Assembly (NCBI GenBank): GCA_037349105.1
Contig: JAYJMM010000086.1
Coordinates: forward strand, 682,001-746,000
Source of the DNA: Limnomonas spitsbergensis
Lineage: Eukaryota; Chlorophyta; Chlorophyceae; Chlamydomonadales
Length of the DNA stretch: 64,000 nt
Reading direction: 5' to 3'
Shown: piece by piece, positions 23,101 through 32,438 of the stretch
How the letters are laid out: every line of letters starts with the position of its first letter
Numbering within the stretch: the stretch's first letter is position 1
The notes under the pieces: model-generated
Seen by the model: the letters and a program-made list of their open reading frames with translations, nothing else
Database searches by the model: none
What the model was told of the DNA's origin: nothing
Translations under genes and position numbers: made by a program

Positions 23101-24540
23101 TGCTTCTTGCACCGTTAGAATGGACTTGGTGTTATGCTTCCGGCCATGCGTCAATTGCCTTGCTTGAGCCTGTGTTTGTGCTCATGGTAGTTGTTTCAAG
23201 GGTGCTGCAGCTGTGCCATTGCCGAAGCCGCGGTCAGCAGGTCCCAGGGTAGCCCTCCTCAAAACACGCATGCAGGAGGTGACGCATGTTCGCCTTGGCT
23301 ACCTCTATGCCCCTTCGCACTCCGTGCCCTCGCTGCCTCTATTATGCCCCTTTGCCCTCTGTGCCCTCGCTGCCTCCTTGCTCTCGCTGCCTCTATTATG
23401 CCCCTTCACCCTCTATGCCCTCGCTGCCTCTTTGCTCTCGCTGCCTCTATTATGCCCCTTTGCCCTCTGTGCCCTCGCGGCCTCTTGCTCTCGCCGCCTC
23501 TATGCCCCTTTGCCCTCTGTGCCCTCGCTGCCTCTTTGCTCTCGCCGCCTTAATGCCCCTTCGCCCTCTGTGCCCTCGCTGCCTCCATGCCTCTTTGCAC
23601 TGGCTGCCTCTTCGCTTGCTATTGGCTCCCCCGCTGACGCCCACTTGCTGCCATGCAGGTCAACCTGCCCGGCCACATTTGCGCGGTAGTGGTGACGACC
23701 TTGGTGCTGGAGGGGTGGAGCAACAAACTTGACCCGGACCACAGTGTGCTGACACAGGTGTGCAAGGGTGGGGGTGGGGCGGGCACTAAGCAGGGCCTCA
23801 CGCGACCAAAGGTGAAGCAGGGCCCCGCTGGTATGCACTATCCTAAGCAGGTGTGTGTGTGTGTGTGCCGAGGGGGGTCTAATGAATATGGCACAAGGGA
23901 CGGTGAGGTGTTAAGGGATACCTCGTTCGTGACGAACGTCAGGTCCTTGTTGGAGGTTTTATTTCAACACTTTACCGTGGCTGCGCAACGTTCCTCGATC
24001 CTGAACCTGAGTTGTCCAGGCAGCTTTGTGGTTCGTAAAAGAACGAAATCTGGTAAATCTTAACTTGAAGCTTGGAAAAACCACGGATGAGATGTTGGAT
24101 GGCACTAGGGGCTGACTGTGAATGACCGCACTTTGCATTTGGCCTCCATTTGTTTTTGTGAGCGCTTCAGCTACTGTTCAGCTACATCATGGCCTATGGC
24201 CAAGGGAGCCATTGATTTTGGGCCACCGGCGGTAGGCCTGTCTTGGTTTGGTCCCCAGCGGCCCAGCGGTGGCCGCCTGGCGGCCCAGCAGAGGTGGCCT
24301 GGCGCGCACTGAAATAAGTGCTGCTGTTAACCCACCCTGTCCCGTGCGTTTGTTTGACCTGGGCGCTGGATGTGAACGGTCACATCGGGCTGCAGGCTGA
24401 CTGTGTCTGGTGCGTGCGTTTGACCTGGCCCGCAGGTGAAGGAGATGTTTGAAGCCTCCAACGTGCCCTGGAGAGAGCGGATCAACAACGTCGTGGATTA
24501 TGTCATGGAAGATGGGGAGCAGCAGTCCGCTTTAGCATAG
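14119..24540 (+). CDS. ABC1/ADCK2-type atypical kinase (UbiB/COQ8 superfamily), 11 exons
   Basis: Exons are 14119-14958, 15504-15593, 16274-16468, 17360-17506, 18455-18568, 19854-19958, 21217-21345, 21798-21987, 22569-22723, 23659-23757 and 24436-24540. Every phase matches, giving 722 residues. ABC1 motifs appear in order: KWGQ of the KxGQ region (284-287), the Ala-loop equivalent ASGSIGQIHRA (about 344), VVAIK (K375), the catalytic loop HSDLHPGN (506-513) and DVG (565-567) in place of DFG. A hydrophobic span at about 230-252 precedes the kinase fold. The Arg/Ser-rich N-terminus suggests organelle import, probably mitochondrial as in animal ADCK2, whose SGPTYIKLGQWASTR region this resembles most. 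Family members support ubiquinone or lipid homeostasis; the substrate is unknown. Intron 7 starts with GC (CAG|GCAAGT). An upstream in-frame TTG at 14065 is not used as the start. Several exons seed repeat arrays. Confidence 0.9.
15594..15915. repeat. Degenerate G-rich repeat of about 63 bp in ABC1 intron 2
   Basis: Begins directly after the exon 2 donor. Units share a gggggagggggcaacagggg core followed by a variable gcac segment, repeated about five times. Confidence 0.6.
16634..16823 (-). mobile_element. MITE-like element, family A, inverted copy
   Basis: Reads in the opposite orientation to most copies. The hallmark appears as gggccaagcaacagggctgg near 16713, with cagtgttgttttggtcattg at the left end and tgtagctgaaatgcgcc at the right end. 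It lies in ABC1 intron 3. Confidence 0.35.
17220..17390 (+). repeat. 67-bp acceptor-side array at ABC1 exon 4
   Basis: Three units end attattttcag (about 17243), attgttttcag (about 17301) and attatttccag (17359). Each is followed by a diverged copy of the exon 4 start (for example cagctctctgacgccaccca against the real gtgcgtcacccaggcaccgc). Confidence 0.7.
17471..17625 (+). repeat. 92-bp duplication of ABC1 exon 4 end plus donor
   Basis: The exon 4 end and donor at 17471-17520 (acactcaaccagtttgcgtc, then aaggagcaggtgtggactgg) recur at 17563-17612 with few changes, so the intron contains a second, near-perfect GAGCAG|GTGTGG donor. Confidence 0.88.
17626..18240. repeat. Purine-rich low-complexity tract with a homopolymeric G run
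   Basis: Dense gggaggcaggg repeats in ABC1 intron 4, including a G run of about 18 bases near 18211 and a block repeated about 163 bp apart (gtgcgtgctgatgcaggtgg at about 17966 and 18122). No coding sequence was seen. Confidence 0.75.
18598..18715. repeat. Short tandem repeat tggtagatc(t/c) in ABC1 intron 5
   Basis: Five to six units of about 24 bp built on ctggtagatctggtagatcc variants immediately after exon 5. Confidence 0.7.
19385..19580. mobile_element. Two MITE-like fragments, family A
   Basis: Two adjacent diverged copies of the 3' half of family A: ttggcccagtagttgctgcc then gcgcgctaaaataagcacag (ends about 19460), and atggcccagtggttgccact (from about 19498). They lie within ABC1 intron 5. 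Confidence 0.4.
19577..19870 (+). repeat. About 68-bp acceptor-side array at ABC1 exon 6
   Basis: Four to five units, each containing ccctgatgtg(c/t)aggttg followed by cattgtttgggttgagg. The last unit is the real acceptor TGATGTGTAG|GTTGAATCG of exon 6, so intronic units repeat both the 3' splice site and the first coding bases. Confidence 0.82.
19935..20806 (+). repeat. 54-bp donor-side array at ABC1 exon 6, in frame, 16 copies
   Basis: The unit contains the last coding bases of exon 6 and the donor (ctcatgctgcag|gtggga), followed by ccagggatgggggagggcag. Because 54 is 18 codons and no unit holds a stop in this phase, the frame stays open from exon 6 into the intron to 20837. Variant units show a larger duplication, with copies 4-8 resembling copies 11-15. 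Any of the 16 donors would keep frame with exon 7 if used. Confidence 0.92.
21335..21680 (+). repeat. Repeat seeded on the GC donor of ABC1 exon 7
   Basis: After the exon 7 end CACACAG|GCAAGT, the string cacaggcaag or caccggcaag recurs at about 21361, 21385 and 21447, within looser 70-90 bp units ending in ggctactggc(t/a)aac. Copies are diverged. Confidence 0.55.
21995..22430. repeat. Low-complexity ggggagggggaggcaggtgg tract
   Basis: Fills most of ABC1 intron 8 with short degenerate purine-rich repeats. Nothing else was recognised. Confidence 0.75.
22711..22855 (+). repeat. Repeat of ABC1 exon 9 end plus donor
   Basis: The exon 9 end caggcagtacaag|gtggga is followed by four or five copies of ggcagtacaaggtg(g/c) spaced about 20-35 bp apart, several of which keep an AAG|GTGGGA-like donor. 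Confidence 0.78.
23285..23645. repeat. Pyrimidine-rich repeat of about 40-54 bp in ABC1 intron 9
   Basis: About seven units containing ccctctgtgccctcgctgcc and tgctctcgctgcctctatta, ending just before the exon 10 acceptor. It serves as an exaggerated polypyrimidine tract. Confidence 0.75.
24147..24324. mobile_element. MITE-like element, family A
   Basis: Left part gtgagcgcttcagctac; interior tttggtccccagcggcccag; right end gcgcactgaaataagtgctg, an inverted counterpart of the left terminus of other copies (agtgtttatttgagggtgc). It lies in ABC1 intron 10. Confidence 0.45.
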
Positions 24541-24684
24541 GAAGGCAGCCAATGGCATGACACCTCTGGGCCATGCTCAAAAGGCTCGGCCGCTTTAGCG
24601 TAGGAATGCAGTGCGAAAGGCTGTCAATGACGATACACCTCTGGGCCATGCTCAAAAGGCTCGGTCGCGCGGGCGCTGAACTGT
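24526..24684. repeat. 63-bp duplication carrying the ABC1 stop codon and a short element core
   Basis: The CDS end ccgctttagcataggaaggc (24527) recurs as ccgctttagcgtaggaatgc (24590), and each copy is followed by the short-element core cacctctgggccatgctcaa. Either a target-site duplication around a 56-bp-type element or a tandem duplication of the gene end would explain it. Confidence 0.65.
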
Positions 24685-25336
24685 CTGGTTGGGAGGAAAA
24701 GAAGCTTGAGTGCGATAGGGGCAGCTGATGGAGTCATCAATGCAAGGCAGAAGATATTATGGAAACGTGTCAGAGTCTCAGGATAAAACTATTCGAGAAT
24801 TTCCGCATAGCCGGATGACATTGCTGATTTATTTGAGACCCAGCGTTACCCTAAACCTAATCAAACAGGGCATGTGCCCATTTGGTAGAGCATGCCATGG
24901 GCCCAATTAAACAATTGACACTGCCGTGCTGGTAGGCAATCCCAACGGCCACTTTATGAGTGAATTGCATGTGGCCTTTTGCTGCACTTAATAAGACTAC
25001 AAACACGAGCCATAATCCAGTCAATCACCAGCCTCCTTCCATCTCTTTCTCCCAAGGACATGATTCCCCTCCTCGATACAGGTACATGTTTTGGGATGTG
25101 AGATGTATGTCCCTGACTGTCCGAAGTTGGAGTGCTAGTAACCCTTTGCATGGGATTACCAACAATGCAGGAGAGATCAATGATAGGCAATGAGTTTATC
25201 CGCGGGGCAGTTCGCCAATCAGTCACACGAGCCTGAGAGGCGGCGACCCAAGGGAACGAAGGGATCTTGACCCCCCTGGCCAGGTCCGAATGATCACAAA
25301 GACATACCCCCTGCAGCTGTTAATAAACAATAACGA

Positions 25337-25818
25337 AGACCAAGTCTGACACCTGAGTTCCACTAGAGACTAGCCCTCAACACAGCCTCTAAAGAAAAAG
25401 GAAATTTCCACAAAAGCAAGCGTATCCCACCCTTGCTTGGCCGCGAGGGCGCCCCACTGATCAGAAGGGAGAAGAGAAGAACCTGCTGTTAAGGGAGCAA
25501 TGACGTTACACCACTGGGCCATGCTGCTTTTGTGGACTGTGCTGTGGGCATTATTGAGGGTTAGTCTCCGGGGTTTCTGAGGCCGATGTTGTTGGCCTTT
25601 CCGGCCTTCTCTTTTGGCCTTTTTATTGTTGTTGTTGTTGTTGTTGTTGTTTGCCCCCTTTTTAGTTTCTTCTCTTCACCCTTCTGATCAGTGGAGCGCC
25701 CTCGCGGCCAAGCAGGGGTGGGATACGCTTGCTTTCCTGGACTTTCCTTTTCTTAGAGGCTTTGTTGAGGGCTTTGTTTGTTTAGTCTCTAGTGGAACTC
25801 AGGTGTTGGACTTGGTCT
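25337..25818. repeat. Large inverted repeat (arms about 145 bp, loop about 190 bp)
   Basis: The left arm, 25337-25479, and the right arm, 25669-25818, are imperfect reverse complements. Examples: left ccttgcttggccgcgagggc pairs with right gccctcgcggccaagcaggg, and left cctgagttccactagagact pairs with right agtctctagtggaactcagg. The loop contains a (gtt)n run near 25626. It lies between the ABC1 gene and PSB33 and is followed at 25895-25995 by two oppositely oriented copies of the short element core. A foldback element or a hairpin-RNA locus are both possible. Confidence 0.85.
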
Positions 25819-26531
25819 GCTTAGCCTTCCCGGCCTCTCCTTTTGTTCCTTTCCCCCTCTCTTCCTTTTAGTGCAGCCTTAACTCCCTTCTGAACAGTTG
25901 GGCGCCCACGCGGCCGAGCTTAGAGCGGGCCCAGAGGTGTAACGTTATTGACTGGGCCATGCTGCAAAGCTCGGCCGCGTCGGCGTCCAACAGCAAGGTT
26001 GGAAACTAAAGAGAGAGAGGAGAAAGACCCCTCAAAAACAAAACAAAAAGTCCTAATCCCCAATCCAACTACCGGAAGCTAAAGACGGGCTGTTAAGGGG
26101 TGCACCGGTATTTGGGTACACTGAGGTAGAAATGTGTGACGTTTTTTATCCTCAAAACATTTGAGGCGACAACTTGATACTCTGCTGATTCTTGCGAAAT
26201 TCCACCACACCGACATGCCTGGTTTTGTATAAGTCACCGTGAGTCAGTGGATCACCCTGGTGGATCACAGTGTTTACGAGCTGCAAGATGACTAGATGAG
26301 CCAACTGTCAATTTGCTGAAGACTCCAAGTGTGAGATGAGCATTCATACTCTGAGAAGGCCAGGCTGTCAGTGGCGTGAGTGCCCGACCAGCGTGCACGC
26401 CGGTTGGCTCCGGAGTCCGGAGGCTTTTCGTGGCCTTGATTTTGCCATATTTTCAACACATACATAGCCCTCACACGCAGATTCTCCCCGCAAAAAAGTC
26501 CGTTACCCCGGTATCTCCAATTCGAAGCAAA

Positions 26532-29500
26532 ATGTCCATCGCAGCACATCAAGCTCAGCATGTCTCTCAGCGCAAAATATCCGGGAGGAGCCTGACGGGA
26601 TCGAATATCTTAGTGCCTCGCGTCACCCCTCGAGCCTTAGCTGCGCGTCTGCCCAGTGCTCAAGGCACATCGAAAGAGCGATTCGTCTCCCCGTTCATCG
26701 CTAGATCGACCAAGGATCAAGGTGGGTTGGTGATGACCAGTTGGCCACGTAGACAGCGTGCCACTTTCCGCTGAATCCCGCACACCCTCCCTGGTCGACC
26801 ACTCACTCGTCCCTCAGCTTGCACCCCTCCCTCCCTGAACTCGGCGAAGGCGAACCAGCATCTAGCCCCCAAGGTCAGGCCGATTCCGATTCCGATGTCT
26901 GGGTCCCCGTATGCCTACCCGAAGAGCTACCCAAGGGTAAGTTCCGACAGGCCCGCACTGCAAATTAACGGCACGTATGTTCTGTTTCTCCCATTACTCT
27001 TATGCCGCCATGCAGGCCACCCCATGCAGAACAATAAACACAATATAATAACTTCCTTTGCTAATAAAACTGGAACAGAAATTAGAAATCCAAATTAACA
27101 GGACAACCTACACACATGCATGAGGAGGGAGGTTGAGGTTGATGGGCAGCAAGTGCTGCTTCTGTCATGGTACTGCAGTCAGATGCTGCCACCTGATGAC
27201 CCCACGCATGCGATCACCTGGCCCTCGTCGACATCCCTCTTGCAGGCACACGGAAGGAAGTTGAGGTGGATGGGCGGCAGGTGCTGCTGTTCTGGTACCG
27301 CAACCAGATCTATGCCATCGAGGGGCGTGCCCCATCCGAGGGCGCGTACAGTGAGGGCTTCATATCGGCCAAGTTCACACAGGTGACGTTTTTGGAGTTT
27401 TTTCAGTCCATCAGAGCATCACATTTGATGCAACGGACGTGTGCCCGTAAACCGGTACAGGCACTTGATACACTAGGACAAAAAGAAAAAAATGTTGACC
27501 CCCCTGGGCAAGCAACTAGCACACAACCACATCAGTGGCGTGAGAATCAATCCCATAGTGCAAAAGATAAGCCCCAGCCATAAAACATGACGTGGGTGCA
27601 AAAGAGTTGCGCGGATGTGGCGAATGGGTACAACATAACATGGCAGTCCATGGCAGTACGGGACACAGGGGTACAAGCCTGCGTTTAGCCACGACATGAC
27701 ATGGCAGTACACATTAGTACCTGGCACAGGTGCCTGGGCGGGCGCATGTGTACGACATTGGATGGCAATACATGACGGTACATCGCACATGTGTACGGGA
27801 GGGCTTATATGTACAACATGGCATGGCAGTACATGGCAGTACATGACACGGGCGCGCAAGCGGGCACAACATAACTTGGCAGTATAGGATAGTAAATGAC
27901 ACAGGTGCGTGTGCAGGCGCATGTGCACAACATTACATGGCAGTACATGACGGTACATGAGACAGTTGCGCCAGCTGTTGCATGGGTACAACAGTACATG
28001 ACAGGACATGACACAGGTGCACAAAGTGGGGCTCACTTCTGCATCGGCCATCCCGCTGTACACGCCAGTCGACCAAAACCTCGCCTGTCTTTTCCTCGTT
28101 CCCCAACCGCGCAGGACTTCTGTATTGAATGTCCCGCAACGGGTACGCTCTTCTCCCTCAAGGACGGCTCCATCCAGTCCTGGTACCCCAAGAACCCTGT
28201 GTTACGCGCCCTGACACCGCAGGATACCTGCAGGAAGATGGAGGTGCGTGATGCCGGAATTGAAGCCAAAGCACCTCTGACTGTCAGAATGAAATCCCAA
28301 ACCCTTAGCCCACCCTTAGCCCGCTGCTGCTGCTGCTGCACACCAGTATACCTGCAGGAAGATGGAGGTGCATGATGCCGGAATGAAAGCCAAAGCACCT
28401 TCGACTGTCAGAATGAAACTTGGAACCCTTCAGACTGCCGGAATGAAATCCCAAACCCCTAGCCCAGTGCTGCGTGCCCTGGCACTCCAGGACACCGGCA
28501 GGAGGATGGAGGTGCGTGCAGCAAGAAAAAAGTCTGGAACATTTCAGGCTGCCGGAACGGAAGCGGAAGACCTTAGCCCAGTAGCCTATTGCTTCGCGCT
28601 CTGACACCGCAGGACACCTGCAGAAAGATGGCATGCAGGAACTCAGTCCTGCACACCAACAAGCCCTAGAGGCCTAGACCTTACACCCTAGGCTCCAACG
28701 GCCTTACCTACAAGAATGACTCATCGTTCTCTGATCGGAAAATCGAAGAAGTAGCTAGCGTGTAAACTGTTAAACTTGGCATGGTGTGTGTATTGAAAAC
28801 CCTGCGCTACGCACCCTCTCTTTCCCGGAACAAATTCGAGGAGCAGGGAGGTGAGGGCGAGCATGAAAATCTTGACCTGGTGTCGTGTGAAATCTAAACA
28901 TGTTTGAGCATTTAAACTGTTATCAATTGTCCTGATCCACATTTTTAACCCAGTGTTGAGCCATTGTTAAGGGTGCTGCGCGCCCTCACACCTCCGGGCA
29001 CCTGTAGAAAAATGGAGGTGAGGGCGAGCATGAACCCCTGACCTGGTTTGCATCTTCAACCCATTTTTGGTTGGCCTAGTTTATATTTCAGCCCAGTTTT
29101 AAGGGTTTTGTGCGCATAACTCCTTCAGGTGCCCCCAGCACCTTGGCGCACTTGCAGGAATATGGATGTCAGGGTTTGCAATTAAGCATGAAACCCTGAC
29201 CTAGTAATTGGTATGTTTACAATGCTTACCTGGTTATATCCAGTGCTGCATGTCGTCACAGGTTAGAACACTTGTAGGAACACGGATGGGAGGGCCTGCG
29301 TGAAAGCCTGATCTAGGACCCTCCGAGATTGGGCAATTTAACCGTACCTGTCAAGGCGCAAGTTGTCCTGACAAGGTCTGGAATGTGGTCTTCCCTCGGT
29401 GGTCTTCTTGCCCGACATACCGTATCAGTGTTTATTTGAGGGTGCTTCAGTCACAGCTTTATATCGGCCGAAGGCCGGCGTGGCTTGGTGCAGCTGGCCC

Positions 29501-30799
29501 TGTTGCCTGTGCCACTGGTCGTAGGTCGGTCAAGGTTGCGGGTCAGCACTAGCTCAGTGGTGGCCGCCCCTTAACGATGGTCTGGCACGCACTGAGGTAA
29601 ACCCTGGGGTACGACCTGTTTGCCCTTCACATCACTCTGATTATTCAAGGGTGCTCCCGCTGCAATTCAGCTCCCGGAACAAACACTGGATGCGTCGTGC
29701 TTTTTATATTTTGCATTGATGATATGTTGCAACTGAAGCAAACTACCGGAAAAGAGAAACTGCCCAGTCAAGCAGCAGGGCTTGCTGCCTCAGGCCCCCT
29801 CGGCTGTAGACCCTGATGATGTAGCACAGGTGCTGCACACTAAACTAAGCAGTGCTCCTGTAGTCATGTGCTCCCCCTCCAGATGACTGTTGATTTCAGT
29901 GTGCTTCAGCTACAATCCAGCTGCCATAATTAACTCGCATGCGTGCCCGGTAGATCTACCCGGTGAAGCTGACTCAGCAGGCTATCTGTGTCGACATTAC
30001 GAAGTCCTCTGCTACCGCCAAGCGAGCGGATCGGGGCGGGGCCGGCACCTCCTTGGAGAACAACAATGTGTTCACCGTGCAGGTGCGCGGCGGGCGGGGG
30101 GGGGGAGGGGAGGCAACATCGATATCTTTCGTCGCAACTGAGGGGCAGGACCTCCTTGGCGATCCACAACGTGTTTACGATGCTGGTGGGGTTAAGGGTT
30201 TACGGTGAGGGCTGAGGGCTTATTTTCAGGTCCAGGTTACAATGTTCATGGTGCAGGTGAGGACTTAGGTTCAGGCTCAGTGTGTAGGGTTCAGTGCTCA
30301 TGGTGCAGGTGAGGGTTTTAAGTCAGGTTTAGGTGTAAGCGAGGGCTTAGGGTCAGGTTCAGGTGTAAGTGTTCACGGTGTATGCGAGGGCTTAGGGTCA
30401 GGTTCAGGCTTTAGGGTTAAGTGCAAATTATGCATGTGGGGTGACCGCAAAAATTGTCAATTCAAGTGTGAACGGTGCAGATGAGGGACTGTCCTTCGGG
30501 TTGAGGGCTTGAGGGGCCGTCCTTCGGATTGAGGGTCAGGGTTTGGTGTGCACAGGGCCGGGCCGGTGACGGCACACAGACTCCCCTGTCATCAGCATGC
30601 CCTGCTCCTCATGCCCTCCGCTCCCATCTCGTAGCCCAACGTCTATTTCGAGGGCATGAACCCCGTGGAAGAGCAGGCCAGCGTCTTCCAGGATGGGCCC
30701 AAGGAGTTCAACCCTGCGATCCTGGCTACAACGTTCGTGGGCGCCGTGTCGTTTGTGGGTGTGAGCATCGCGGTCTTCCTGTACGTGACGGGGAAGTGA
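26532..30799 (+). CDS. PSB33: PSB33/TEF5, plastid Rieske-fold photosystem II protein, 6 exons
   Basis: Exons are 26532-26721, 26874-26936, 27246-27382, 28115-28243, 29954-30082 and 30635-30799 (270 residues). The exon 1/2 junction is the least certain (acceptor CCCCCAAG). The first 60 residues are Ser/Arg/Ala-rich like a chloroplast transit peptide. A Rieske-like fold spans about 70-175, with SDVWVPVCLPEELPKG, VLLFWYRNQIYAIE and the PSB33 hallmarks EGAYSEGFI and WYPKNPVLRALTP. The usual cluster ligands are missing: no CxH follows YAIE, and the second motif is CIECPATG (133-140) without His, as in plant PSB33, so no 2Fe-2S centre is expected. One membrane span lies at about 244-266, near the C-terminus. 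In plants and Chlamydomonas the family is a thylakoid protein that stabilises PSII-LHCII. A TGTAA lies at 30979-30983. Confidence 0.88.
27112..27190 (+). pseudogene. Partial exon 3 copy of PSB33
   Basis: gaggttgaggttgatgggca, then caagtgctgctt...tggtactgcagtcagatg, mirrors real exon 3 (gttgaggtggatgggcggca, caggtgctgctgttctggtaccgcaaccagatc) about 130 bp upstream of it. It lacks the downstream half and a clean acceptor, so it is an intronic exon relic. Confidence 0.8.
27403..27600. repeat. Dispersed repeat of about 200 bp, copy 1
   Basis: Shares ordered blocks with 47668-47872: cagagcatc, then aaaccggtacaggcac, gacccccctggg, cccatagtg, and ccagccat followed by aacatgacgtgggt. No coding sequence was seen. 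It sits in PSB33 intron 3 right after exon 3. Confidence 0.7.
27625..28025. repeat. Tandem repeat of about 65 bp built on catggcagtacatgac
   Basis: Six irregular units with tacaacat...catggcagtacatgacacaggtg, rich in short palindrome-like gtac strings. They fill the rest of PSB33 intron 3. Confidence 0.75.
28205..29300 (+). repeat. Donor-side array at PSB33 exon 4, about 8 diverged copies
   Basis: The exon 4 end ctgacaccgcaggatacctg, then caggaagatggag|gtgcgtg, recurs at about 28343, 28478, 28598, 28978, 29133 and 29249, with a weaker match near 28804. Spacing is about 110-160 bp, and most copies retain atggag|gtg. Divergence grows with distance from the exon. Confidence 0.85.
29426..29604. 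mobile_element. MITE-like element, family A, best-preserved copy
   Basis: The left terminus agtgtttatttgagggtgct and the reverse complement of the right terminus (agggtttacctcagtgcgtg) match at about three quarters of positions. The interior has cttggtgcagctggccctgt, ggtcggtcaaggttgcggg and gtggccgcc. Length is about 178 bp. Confidence 0.5.
29638..29856. mobile_element. MITE-like element, family A (composite)
   Basis: Left gattattcaagggtgctccc, interior agcagcagggcttgctgcct, right gcacactaaactaagcagtg. A further left-end fragment (tttcagtgtgcttcagctac) begins near 29895, just before PSB33 exon 5. Confidence 0.35.
30060..30385 (+). repeat. Donor-side repeat at PSB33 exon 5
   Basis: The exon end aacaatgtgttcaccgtgcag|gtgcg is followed by diverged copies: cacaacgtgtttacgatgct (30165), tacaatgttcatggtgcagg (30239), cagtgctcatggtgcaggtg (30291) and gtgttcacggtgtatgcgag (30368). 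Confidence 0.72.
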
Positions 30800-31455
30800 G
30801 GCAGGAGGCTTGTCTGTGGTGAGGAGAGGACGGTGGCGCGGTCTTCCTGTACGTGACGGGGAAGTGAGGCAGGAGGCTTGTGTGTGGTGAGGAGAGGACG
30901 GAGGCGCGGTCTTCCTGTACGTGACGGGGAAGTGGGGAAGGAGGCAGGAGGCTCCAGTGTGATGAGGAGAGGCCAACGTGTAAGAAACAGCAGGCAGGAG
31001 GCTTGTGTGTGGTGAGGATAGGACAGGAAGGGCGCGGTCATCATGTACGTTACAGGGAAATGAGGCAAGAGTCAGGAGGCTTGTGTGTGGTGAGGATAGG
31101 ACAGGGAGGGCGCGGTCATCATGTACGTTACAGGGAAGTGGGGCAAGAGTCAGGAGGCTTGTGTGTGGTGAGGAGAGGACAGGGAGGGCGCGGTCATCAT
31201 GTGCGTTACAGGGAAGTGGGGCAAGAGTGCGGAGGCTTGTGTGTGGTGAGGAGAGGATAGGGAGGGCGCGGTCATCATGTACGTTACAGGGAAGTGGGGC
31301 AAGAGGGAGGAGGCTTGTGTGTGGTGAGGAGAGGACAGGGAGGGCGCGGTCATCATGTACGTTACAGGGAAGTGGGGCAAGAGGGAGGAGGCTTGTGTGT
31401 GGTGAGGAGAGGACAGGGAGGGCGCGGTCATCATGTACGTTACAGGGAATATTAG
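30768..31455 (+). repeat. Array copying the PSB33 C-terminus and stop codon, about 9 copies
   Basis: Units of 66-79 bp contain gcggtcttcctgtacgtgac then ggggaagtgaggcaggaggc. The first is the real gene end (AVFLYVTGK plus TGA). Later units change to gcggtcatcatgtacgttac but keep the aag-tga or equivalent. Units start at about 30768, 30837, 30905, 31035, 31111, 31189, 31268, 31345 and 31423. Confidence 0.9.
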
Positions 31456-32366
31456 GGTTAAGGCAGTGAAACTATGGTGAAGTGAGGCAGGAGCGACGGG
31501 GAATGACTCTGGAGGGAGGAGGCATGCATCTGGTGAGGAGAGGCCACCTGGCGACAAGGGGGCTCGTCAGGGGTGTCACTCTTCCTCACTCTTCTGTGAG
31601 GTGTGTGTGTGTGGGGGGGGGGGGCTGTGAGGTGGGGCAGGAGGCTTGTGTCTGGTGACCAGAAGAGGACCGGGAGGCGCTGGATTCCAATCCAGCAGGA
31701 ACTGTTGGATGGCGCTAGACGGCGGGATGGCGCAAGGAAGTATAGCGTTTAGGTGTTTGATCGCTTATAAATTGGGAATCTTGTACAGGAGATTGAATTC
31801 TTGAAGATTTGTGTCGTTTTGCGTAGCATTCATGTGTGGTGGATGCGAGTGCAAGTGGGGAATAGGACAGTGAAGTCTGTCTTTTAAGGTTGCTTTATCG
31901 TTGTTTTAGGTGGTCACTTCTGTGGGAACTCCACATTCTGGCATCCCAAAAGATTTCACCTGATCATGTCTAGGTCGGCTGTTCAAGAGCCTAACTCCAC
32001 AGTACAGTGCATGGGAATGCTCGTAACTCTTCAAGTGATGTCCCTGTGTCCCCACCATTATGGCCTCCCGGCCTTCACCATCAATATTTGAATATTTTCC
32101 AGGGATTTGAATTTTTATCACTATTGAGTATTTTGAGGTATCAGTTGAACCAGTACCGTATTGATGTGAATACCGGTAATACGACTTAAACGGATCTCTG
32201 AAGCTAACCAAACGTTGCGGACACTTTGTTCTTCTTGAACCTACATTGGTATGGAGTAATAGTAGTGCTTGAATAGCAGCAGTACCGTACTACGGTAATT
32301 ATAAGTGTGGCAGCAATGGTCACTATAAATCAACAAGCAGGCTTCTTGTGACAACCCTCATGGCCA
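31456..32366. other. Intergenic region between PSB33 and DHAR 3' ends
   Basis: No gene was recognised. It contains a (gt)n/(g)n tract at about 31600-31625 and otherwise unique, moderately AT-rich sequence. Confidence 0.4.
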
Positions 32367-32371
32367 TTACA
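32367..32371 (-). terminator. TGTAA polyadenylation motif for DHAR
   Basis: TTACA on the plus strand, that is TGTAA on the coding strand, 68 nt after the DHAR stop codon. This is the position expected for a chlorophyte polyadenylation signal. Confidence 0.5.
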
Positions 32372-32438
32372 GTAATTTTTGTGTCAAACGTGCATATGAT
32401 GCGGCTCCCGCAGTACACGTCCTGCCAGGCTGATGGAT

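Noticed and set aside
25120..25995. Complete DNA transposon around the inverted repeat
   Set aside because: No transposase-like frame lies in the loop or flanks, so only an inverted repeat is claimed.
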